A stretch of DNA of 6,474 bases from contig CAJVYO010000102.1 in NCBI GenBank assembly GCA_913009515.1, positions 1 to 6,474 of the forward strand, read 5' to 3'. Positions 1-5,022 of this stretch are shown here, in pieces (positions within the stretch are counted from its first letter, which is position 1; each line of letters starts with the position of its first letter). Source of the DNA: an uncultured Methylococcaceae bacterium (lineage in GTDB: Bacteria > Pseudomonadota > Gammaproteobacteria > Methylococcales > Methylomonadaceae). A program made the position numbers and the translations under genes. A model generated the notes under the pieces. The model was not told the DNA's origin and did no database searches. It worked only from the letters and a program-made list of their open reading frames with translations.

Positions 1-327
1 GAAGTCCTCGGTGATGACATGGGCGTTACGGGCATGAAAATTAAAAATACTCAAGATGCAAGTACTCAAGATATTGATGTGCATGGTGTTTTTATTGCCA
101 TTGGTCATCGTCCTAATACCGAACTCTTTAAAGAGCAATTAGACATGGATGAGCATGGTTATTTACAAGTCAATAGTGGTATTAAAGGTAATGCAACCGC
201 AACAAATATCGAAGGTGTTTTTGCCGCAGGTGATGTGATGGATTCTATGTATAAACAAGCCATTACCTCTGCAGGTGCTGGCTGTATGGCTGCATTAGAT
301 GCTGAAAAATATTTAGATGACCTTTAA
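1..327 (+). CDS. trxB: Thioredoxin reductase, C-terminal fragment (5' end outside window)
   Basis: This flavoenzyme uses NADPH to reduce thioredoxin in the cytoplasm. The reading frame is open from base 1 (first residues EVLGDD), so the gene enters from the left; the ATG at 19 is an internal Met. The 108 visible residues are the C-terminal end of the NADPH domain and the return to the FAD domain. AIGHRPNT lies at fragment residues 33-40 and the second FAD-binding motif FAAGDV at 74-79, followed by the TrxB-typical QAITSAGAGCMAALDAEKYL. The redox CxxC and the NADPH dinucleotide fold lie upstream and cannot be checked. The match to remembered E. coli TrxB is close along the whole fragment and ends at almost the same point, so the C-terminus looks intact. 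can follows 34 bp downstream on the same strand with no terminator-like hairpin between them. A related pyridine nucleotide-disulfide reductase is the only realistic alternative. Confidence 0.95.
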   Translation, partial: EVLGDDMGVTGMKIKNTQDASTQDIDVHGVFIAIGHRPNTELFKEQLDMDEHGYLQVNSGIKGNATATNIEGVFAAGDVMDSMYKQAITSAGAGCMAALDAEKYLDDL

Positions 328-361
328 ATTCCTATTAAACTCATAACAACAATAATAAATT

Positions 362-994
362 ATGCGTAGACAATTAAAATCTTTATTTAAACGGAATAAA
401 TCATGGGCAGATAGAATGCTTGCCGCTGACCCTGAGTTCTTTTCAAGTTTAGTTGAGCAACAAAAACCTGAATATTTATGGATTGGTTGTGCCGATAGTC
501 GGGTGTCAGCCAACCAAATTATTGATTTAAAACCCGGTGAAGTCTTTGTACATCGAAATATTGCTAATGTGGTTGTGCATACAGATTTAAATTGTTTATC
601 GGTGATTCAATATGCGGTTGAAGTGCTTGAAGTTAAGCATATTATCGTCTGTGGACATTATGGCTGTGGCGGTATTAAAGCCGCTTTTAACGGCAATGAA
701 TTAGGCTTAATTGATAACTGGCTACGGCATATAAAAGATGTCTATCGAACCCACCACGTTGAAATTGATGCACTTGAAACAGAAACCGAAAAATTAGATT
801 TACTCTGTGAAAAAAATGTCATAGAACAAGTCGCTAATGTTTGTCATACCACTATTGTGCAACGTGCATGGCGAGCAAATAAAGATTTAACCATTCATGG
901 TTTAATTTATTCTATGCAGGATGGATTATTAAAAAAGCTGGATGCTGAAGTGAGTGAAACACGACAGCTGAACAAAACTCATACCTTAAGTTAA
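362..994 (+). CDS. can: Beta-class (type II) carbonic anhydrase
   Basis: This zinc enzyme interconverts CO2 and bicarbonate in the cytoplasm, supplying bicarbonate for carboxylation reactions. The 210 residues compare with about 220 in E. coli Can, the difference being a shorter tail. The zinc ligands are visible: Cys43 and Asp45 in CADSR, and His99 and Cys102 in HYGCGG; Arg47 is the partner of Asp45. This Cys-Asp-His-Cys arrangement is the gated type II form. Trp40, Arg65 and Tyr183 match the residues that bind inhibitory bicarbonate in the Haemophilus enzyme, so allosteric control is likely. The ATG at 362 is preferred because the N-terminus then aligns with E. coli Can within about one residue, although no clear Shine-Dalgarno sequence precedes it (the leader is ACAACAATAATAAATT). 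The gene follows trxB by 34 bp and may be read through from it. A 6-bp AT-only inverted repeat (989-994/998-1003) sits on its stop codon, and the gene converges with lpxA. Confidence 0.96.
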   Translation: MRRQLKSLFKRNKSWADRMLAADPEFFSSLVEQQKPEYLWIGCADSRVSANQIIDLKPGEVFVHRNIANVVVHTDLNCLSVIQYAVEVLEVKHIIVCGHYGCGGIKAAFNGNELGLIDNWLRHIKDVYRTHHVEIDALETETEKLDLLCEKNVIEQVANVCHTTIVQRAWRANKDLTIHGLIYSMQDGLLKKLDAEVSETRQLNKTHTLS

Positions 995-1006
995 AAATTA
1001 ACTAAA

Positions 1007-1035
1007 ATGGGTTGCGTATTTTATACAAAACCCAT
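1007..1035 (-). terminator. Probable terminator hairpin of the skp-fabZ-lpxA transcript in the convergent gap
   Basis: ATGGGTT (1007-1013) pairs perfectly with AACCCAT (1029-1035). Inside this, after a 2x2 internal loop, GTAT (1016-1019) pairs with ATAC (1023-1026) around a TTT loop. Read on the minus strand, the stem is followed directly by a U-rich stretch (TTTAGTTAATTTTT), as expected of an intrinsic terminator; it lies 15 bp past the lpxA stop. Read on the plus strand, the bases after the stem (CGTAAGG) are not U-rich, so it would end can transcripts poorly unless Rho helps. The stem is only moderately stable because of the internal loop. Confidence 0.55.
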
Positions 1036-1050
1036 CGTAAGGTTATATAG

Positions 1051-1821
1051 TTACCTTAAAATACCGCGCGTTACATTACGCAAAAAGCTCACCATATTCG
1101 AAATTTCATCGCACTCTGCGGCTAAATCTTCCATTTCTTCAATCGCATCTTCCATACGCAAATTATTTTTATACAGAATTTTATAGGCTTTGCGAATTAA
1201 ACGCACTGATTCAGGACTACAGCCAGAACGTTCCATACCCACAGAATTAATACCATGCGGCATCGTTGGTCGACCACCCACCATTACATAAGGCGGAATA
1301 TCTTTAGTAATCGCACTGCCCATTGCAGCAAAACTAAAGGTACCAATTTGTGTAAATTGATGCACTAAGGTAAAACCACCGAGAATCGCATAATCACATA
1401 AATGCACATGTCCCGCAAGTGAGGCACCATTCGCCATGATCACATGATTACCAATAATACAATCATGGGCAACATGCGTATAAGCCATAAAAAGATTATC
1501 ACTGCCAATCTTGGTAATGGCTTTATCTTGTAAAGTGCCTCGATGCATCGATGAAAATTCACGAATCACATTGCGATCACCGATGACTAAACTGGTTTTT
1601 TCATCCGCATATTTTTTATCTTGCGGATCTTCGCCAATTGATGTGAATTGATAAATACGATTATCTTTACCGATTGAAACCGGCCCTTTCATCACTACAT
1701 GAGGTCCAATAACCGTTCCAGAATCAATGCTGACATCAGCCCCTATGACAGAAAAAGGGCCAATTTCTACATCATCTGCAATCTCTGCATTGACATCAAC
1801 AATCGCTGACGGATCAATCAA
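1051..1821 (-). CDS. lpxA: UDP-N-acetylglucosamine O-acyltransferase (first step of lipid A)
   Basis: LpxA transfers a (R)-3-hydroxyacyl chain from ACP to the 3-OH of UDP-GlcNAc in the cytoplasm, starting lipid A synthesis. The 256 residues compare with about 258-262 in known LpxA. Residues 1 to about 185 form the hexapeptide-repeat left-handed beta helix (I/V-G pairs spaced by six), and the rest is the helical C-terminal domain, ending TRGILR as is typical. The catalytic base is His119 in HVAHDC (E. coli His125); VHQF at 153-156 is conserved. Met167 stands where E. coli has Gly173 and Pseudomonas has Met169, the acyl-length ruler, so a C10 donor is predicted. The start is TTG at 1821: translation from there gives MIDPSA, matching the E. 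coli MIDKSA start. It overlaps the fabZ stop in TTGA, implying translational coupling. lpxB does not follow; the gene is last in its unit and faces can. Confidence 0.97.
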   Translation of the reverse strand: MIDPSAIVDVNAEIADDVEIGPFSVIGADVSIDSGTVIGPHVVMKGPVSIGKDNRIYQFTSIGEDPQDKKYADEKTSLVIGDRNVIREFSSMHRGTLQDKAITKIGSDNLFMAYTHVAHDCIIGNHVIMANGASLAGHVHLCDYAILGGFTLVHQFTQIGTFSFAAMGSAITKDIPPYVMVGGRPTMPHGINSVGMERSGCSPESVRLIRKAYKILYKNNLRMEDAIEEMEDLAAECDEISNMVSFLRNVTRGILR

Positions 1822-2270
1822 TCTTTATTACCCACAGCCGCACAACGAATCACAGCACTGGCAACAAATTCACCCTCAACGGTTGCCGTACACATAAATG
1901 ACCAAATATTTAGCTTGCTACGCTGAAAAACAGCCTCCAACATCATTTGGTCGCCGGGTACAACTGGACGTTTAAAACGGGCTTTATCAATCCCTGTTAA
2001 AAAATAAGTCATGCCATGCCCTAATTCATCAGGGGATGTTTCCGAGGCAAGTAATCCTGTTGCCTGTGCTAATGCTTCTAAAATTAACACTCCAGGAAAA
2101 ATAGCCATATGTGGAAAATGCCCTTGAAAAATAGGCTCATTATAGGTGACATTCTTAACGCCTAATAACCTAACGCCCGGCTCACATTCCACCACTTTAT
2201 CAATCAATAAAAACGGGTAACGATGTGGTAAAAAAGCTTGAATTTGTTTAATATCCAATAATGTTTCCAA
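1818..2270 (-). CDS. fabZ: 3-hydroxyacyl-[ACP] dehydratase
   Basis: FabZ removes water from (R)-3-hydroxyacyl-ACP to give trans-2-enoyl-ACP during type II fatty acid elongation in the cytoplasm. The 150 residues form a single hot-dog domain of normal length. The active-site pair is His51 in FQGHFP and Glu65 in FPGVLILEALAQATG, matching His49 and Glu63 of the Pseudomonas enzyme; LPHRYPFLLID (14-24) and RFKRPVVPGDQM (98-109) are also family signatures, and they separate it from FabA. The start is taken as TTG at 2270 because AAAGGA lies 8 nt upstream. A second in-frame TTG at 2258 would give MDIKQI, which resembles the Pseudomonas N-terminus, so a product four residues shorter is possible; no ATG is available. 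The stop overlaps the TTG of lpxA by 4 bases. FabZ and LpxA draw on the same hydroxyacyl-ACP pool, so coupled expression makes metabolic sense. lpxD, normally just upstream, is absent. Confidence 0.97.
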   Translation of the reverse strand: METLLDIKQIQAFLPHRYPFLLIDKVVECEPGVRLLGVKNVTYNEPIFQGHFPHMAIFPGVLILEALAQATGLLASETSPDELGHGMTYFLTGIDKARFKRPVVPGDQMMLEAVFQRSKLNIWSFMCTATVEGEFVASAVIRCAAVGNKD

Positions 2271-2278
2271 TATAACGA

Positions 2279-2284
2279 TCCTTT
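2279..2284 (-). promoter_or_regulatory. Ribosome binding site of fabZ (AAAGGA) deciding a TTG start
   Basis: AAAGGA on the minus strand is the clearest Shine-Dalgarno sequence in the window. It is separated by 8 nt (TCGTTATA) from the TTG at 2270. This spacing favours that TTG over the in-frame TTG at 2258, which has only a weaker GGAA seven or so bases ahead of it. Confidence 0.6.
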
Positions 2285-2289
2285 ATAAA

Positions 2290-2319
2290 TATATAAATGT
2301 TTATGATTAATAATGTTAA
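2290..2319 (-). promoter_or_regulatory. Weak candidate promoter ahead of fabZ-lpxA
   Basis: In the 50-bp gap between skp and fabZ, TTAACA (2319-2314; one mismatch to TTGACA) is followed after 18 bp by TATATA (2295-2290). This could give fabZ-lpxA their own transcript. The gap is so AT-rich that such a match may well arise by chance, and the -10 box is poor. Confidence 0.18.
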
Positions 2320-2320
2320 G

Positions 2321-2818
2321 TTAAGGCATTGCGACTAATTTTTTTTGCACCTGAGTCGTTACATCCACATTTTTACTTGCATGAATTACTCCTTCTGTTA
2401 ATAACAAATCATACTGCCCTTCCTTAGCAAGTGCTTGTACCGCTTCCCTAATTCTATTTTGCATTTTTCCTAATTCTTCATTACGACGAATACTAAAATC
2501 TTCTTTAAATTCCTGTTGTGAACGTTGAGCATCTCGACGTTTGGTAATAATTTTACGCTCCAAGCCTCTTTTTTCTTTTTCAGTCATGGTCAGACCATCA
2601 CGGGCTAATTTTTCTTCTAATTTAACAATTTCTTTTTGCTGGGCAACCAGCTGCTTATCTTTAGGAGCGAATTCTTTTTCTAAGCGTTTTTTAGCGTCAG
2701 CTGCTTGGGGTGCATTCGCCATAAGCAACGGAATATTAACCACGCCTATTTTAATCTCAGCGTGTACTGATGAACTTAATAATAACAATGCCGCTAAAAA
2801 AGTACTTTTTTTAAACAT
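2321..2818 (-). CDS. skp: Periplasmic chaperone Skp/OmpH
   Basis: Skp is a trimeric periplasmic holdase that binds unfolded outer-membrane proteins as they leave the Sec translocon and keeps them soluble on the way to the BAM complex. The 165 residues (E. coli Skp is 161) begin with a Sec signal peptide: MFKK, a hydrophobic run FLAALLLL, and a likely cut after VHA at residue 20. Residues about 40-125 are highly charged, rich in Lys, Glu, Gln and Arg, and without proline after residue 52, fitting the long coiled-coil tentacles. The C-terminal body segment, with YDLLLTEGV and VDVTTQV, is typical of the OmpH family. The ATG at 2818 gives the only sensible signal peptide and follows a GA-rich ribosome site. 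bamA is usually upstream and lpxD downstream; here an HPt/HD-GYP gene and fabZ take those places. The next gene, fabZ, starts 50 bp on. Confidence 0.93.
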   Translation of the reverse strand: MFKKSTFLAALLLLSSSVHAEIKIGVVNIPLLMANAPQAADAKKRLEKEFAPKDKQLVAQQKEIVKLEEKLARDGLTMTEKEKRGLERKIITKRRDAQRSQQEFKEDFSIRRNEELGKMQNRIREAVQALAKEGQYDLLLTEGVIHASKNVDVTTQVQKKLVAMP

Positions 2819-2823
2819 TAAAA

Positions 2824-2833
2824 CTCTCTCTCT
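2824..2833 (-). promoter_or_regulatory. Purine-repeat ribosome binding site of skp
   Basis: The bases before the skp ATG on the minus strand are five AG units (AGAGAGAGAG), then TTTTA and the ATG. This is a dinucleotide-repeat Shine-Dalgarno region that can pair with the anti-SD in more than one register. A change in repeat number would move the spacing by 2 nt, so it could tune Skp output; that is inference. Confidence 0.4.
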
Positions 2834-2866
2834 AAAATATAGGACAAATCATAAAATAATTTGAAT

Positions 2867-2872
2867 ATTATA
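2867..2872 (-). promoter_or_regulatory. Candidate -10 box of the skp promoter
   Basis: A perfect TATAAT lies on the minus strand in the 75-bp gap between the HPt/HD-GYP gene and skp. It would place the transcription start near 2860 and leave a leader of about 40 nt before the skp ATG. No good -35 lies 16-18 bp upstream (the region reads AGGTAT), and there is no extended TG. Skp genes are often under envelope-stress control, but I see no clear sigma-E type element here. Confidence 0.3.
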
Positions 2873-2893
2873 CGTTATCTTGACGATAGATAC

Positions 2894-3991
2894 CTATCCG
2901 GCTTTAAAATGTAAACGGATGACATCATTAAAAATTTTCACCCATTCGGGATCAAACTGTAAACCTGAACCTTTATTAATTTCAGATACCGCGTACATAA
3001 TCGGCTTTTTTTGTGTGCCTTTTCTTGATTGTGCCATAATCGACGCGTAAGCATCACCAATCGCCAATAACTTAGCACCCTCACAAATCGCATTGCCTTG
3101 CAAACTATCAGGATAACCTGAACCATCATACCATTCATGATGTTGCCTAATCATTAAGCTTGCATCTTTCCACGAGTGTGTTAAATCTAACCATTGAGCA
3201 CCCATATGACAATGCAATTTCAGTAATTTAATATCACTCTCACTTAACTGTTTACTGGCATAAAACTTTTGCGGCGGCATAAAGCTCATCCCAATATCAT
3301 GCATATAAACAGACGCTTCTAACTGAATAGCATCAACAGGGCAATTTAAAGATTCATTCATTCGCCGCACTAAAGTTAGAATATTTTCACTACGCCCTTT
3401 CCAATAGGGAAAATGCCCCTCAACCTGAGAAATTAATTTATAAAAAAAATCTAACTCTTCGGTCTTCGTCTTAGCGATTGAGCTATTCTTCGCTTTGCCT
3501 TTTTTCAAAAAATCTATCAAGGGCTGTAGCGAATATTCATCACCACATTCATCTAGCTCATCGAGTAAAGTTAAACTATCAAATAATACCGTTTCGGCTT
3601 CTGCACGTGATGAATGCGACAAAGTTGTTAACATCACCTGCATTTTATTAAGCGTGATTTTCTTATCTTTACCTTCAATAATTTTTCTAGATAATTGCTT
3701 GCATTGCTCAATAACAAGACTGATAAGAATATTAAAGCCGTCTATTTTTGCAATTTTATGCTCACGTAATTTAGATAAATAATCCTCTAAACTATGGATA
3801 ATATTTCCAATGGCATCAAGCTCCATCATAAATAAATTACCCTTAATCGTATGCACCGCTCTAAATAAATTATTTATTTTTTCATCATCTTCATCCGCAT
3901 CACGCCATAGCATTAAATTGGTTTCAATGCTTTCTTGAGATTTTAAGAATTCATCGAAAAAATCAGTTACCATTTCCTCATCAAGTATCAT
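2894..3991 (-). CDS. HPt (CheA P1-like) domain protein with a variant HD-GYP domain
   Basis: This is a 365-residue cytoplasmic protein with no signal peptide or membrane segment. Residues about 5-105 are a histidine phosphotransfer domain of the CheA P1 type: LFRAVHTIKGN holds the phospho-acceptor His47 and is followed by HSLEDYL (66-72). Residues about 105-185 are a charged linker I do not recognise. Residues about 190-362 are an HD-GYP domain, a family that hydrolyses cyclic di-GMP: His231-Asp232, His260, His284-His285, the GYP motif at 292-294, and Asp313. Two usual positions are changed: HDIGK reads HDIGM (Met235), and the first EHSxR motif reads YWKGR, with Trp197 in place of His. Activity is therefore doubtful; it may bind c-di-GMP or act as a phosphorylation-controlled partner. 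The ATG at 3991 lies 8 bp after truD; an in-frame ATG at 3973 (Met7) is possible and would remove only six residues. No receiver, kinase or GGDEF domain is present, so a partner kinase must be encoded elsewhere. Confidence 0.85.
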   Translation of the reverse strand: MILDEEMVTDFFDEFLKSQESIETNLMLWRDADEDDEKINNLFRAVHTIKGNLFMMELDAIGNIIHSLEDYLSKLREHKIAKIDGFNILISLVIEQCKQLSRKIIEGKDKKITLNKMQVMLTTLSHSSRAEAETVLFDSLTLLDELDECGDEYSLQPLIDFLKKGKAKNSSIAKTKTEELDFFYKLISQVEGHFPYWKGRSENILTLVRRMNESLNCPVDAIQLEASVYMHDIGMSFMPPQKFYASKQLSESDIKLLKLHCHMGAQWLDLTHSWKDASLMIRQHHEWYDGSGYPDSLQGNAICEGAKLLAIGDAYASIMAQSRKGTQKKPIMYAVSEINKGSGLQFDPEWVKIFNDVIRLHFKAG

Positions 3992-3999
3992 TAATTCAT

Positions 4000-5019
4000 C
4001 TAATCCATTTCAAATAATTCTTTTAAGACTGCAGTTGCATAACAGCCTGCATTCAATGAAAACTGCAATGCTACACTCTGTTCAGCGATAAACTGCCACT
4101 GCAAATCTTTTACCTGACAACGTATCGCACGCCGATCCTGTTCTAATCCAAAGGCAATCAAACCCTTTGCCAACTCATTCTGTTGTTCAATAATCTTTTG
4201 TTCTAATACTGCCATATCTTGAGCCGACTCTAATTCACCTTTACCAAATAAAATCGCTGTTGGATGAATATCTAAATCATTAAGCCGTTTTTCAATCCCA
4301 GTATTTTCACTATCAGTTTTAAAAAAGCTATGTGAATCATTAAACATCATCACATCACCGGTTATAAATTCATTCCAATTACCTTGCTGAACTCTCGCAC
4401 TCACAATTTCATTAAAAATATACGAACGTGCCGCTGATAAAAAAAGTCCGCGTTTATCTTTGGGAATTTTTTCTTGACCTGAAAATAAAGCCAAAACCTT
4501 ATTGATATTATTACCCTCACGCCCAAATCGCTGTGCCCCAAAATAATTAGGCACACCACCCAGCTTAATCTGCTGTAATTGCTGTTCTAAATAAGCTTTA
4601 TCACCAGACCAATCACGAATTATCAAGCTAAATTGATTACCAGCTAATGACCCCCGCTTGAGTTTACGGCTATGACGTTGTGCTTCAAGTATTGTTAAAC
4701 TATCACTATTTAATAATGACCAATCAGGGTCAGGTTTACCTGGCAACCACACACTAAACCATTGCGTCGTTACTGCATGGCGATCTTTTAATCCCGCATA
4801 ACTCACATCACGCTGACGTACCCCTGCAAAACGCGCTAATTGTCGTGCAATATAATCGGTATTTTCACCACGTTTCTCAATATGAATAAACGCATGCTCA
4901 CCTTCGCCTGAACATTCAAAAGCGGGTATTTCATCCACCTTAAAATCTTCAAGATTTTGCCGAATAATACCGGTATTTTTTACGCCACCATATGCGTTAG
5001 TCCAACAAGGTAAAGTCAC
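4000..5019 (-). CDS. truD: tRNA pseudouridine(13) synthase
   Basis: TruD converts uridine 13 of some tRNAs (tRNA-Glu in E. coli) to pseudouridine. The 339 residues compare with 349 in E. coli. The catalytic aspartate is Asp79 in YAGLKDRHAVTTQWFS. NYFGAQRFG at 159-167 and SAARSYIFNEI (195-205) are hallmark TruD motifs, the latter preceding the inserted TRUD domain, and the C-terminal LNAGCYATAVLKEL resembles the family LPAGSYAT ending with Cys for Ser. The start is GTG at 5019, 3 bp after the purL stop; there is no in-frame ATG before the conserved EDFKVDE. The gene is thus probably translated by ribosomes leaving purL. The 8-bp gap to the next gene places it in the middle of a purL-truD-HPt/HD-GYP unit. 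In many gammaproteobacteria truD sits instead between ispF and surE, so this location is unusual in my recollection. Sequence details are closer to Pseudomonas than to E. coli. Confidence 0.96.
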   Translation of the reverse strand: MTLPCWTNAYGGVKNTGIIRQNLEDFKVDEIPAFECSGEGEHAFIHIEKRGENTDYIARQLARFAGVRQRDVSYAGLKDRHAVTTQWFSVWLPGKPDPDWSLLNSDSLTILEAQRHSRKLKRGSLAGNQFSLIIRDWSGDKAYLEQQLQQIKLGGVPNYFGAQRFGREGNNINKVLALFSGQEKIPKDKRGLFLSAARSYIFNEIVSARVQQGNWNEFITGDVMMFNDSHSFFKTDSENTGIEKRLNDLDIHPTAILFGKGELESAQDMAVLEQKIIEQQNELAKGLIAFGLEQDRRAIRCQVKDLQWQFIAEQSVALQFSLNAGCYATAVLKELFEMD

Positions 5020-5022
5020 TAA

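Noticed and set aside
313..513. Open frame of 66 codons on the minus strand across the trxB-can gap
   Set aside because: It is antisense to the start of can, with no ribosome site or family resemblance.
2541..2864. Open frame of 107 codons on the plus strand opposite skp
   Set aside because: It is antisense to a well-supported skp, resembles no protein family I know, and is Ser/Phe-rich as expected of a reverse-strand shadow.
2885..2898. GATAG/CTATC hairpin at the end of the HPt/HD-GYP gene as a terminator
   Set aside because: The stem has only 5 bp and no U-run follows it on the minus strand.
2938..3138. Open frame of 66 codons in another minus-strand frame inside the HD-GYP domain
   Set aside because: It is a shifted reading of the conserved HHE-GYP region; the main frame is intact, so it is not evidence of a frameshift.
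3443..3451. A8 run in the HPt/HD-GYP gene and T8 run at 2339-2346 in skp as phase-variation tracts
   Set aside because: Runs of this length are common in AT-rich coding DNA, both frames are intact, and nothing else suggests switching.
3495..3782. Open frame of 95 codons on the plus strand opposite the HPt/HD-GYP gene
   Set aside because: It is an antisense shadow with low-complexity serine runs and no recognisable motif.
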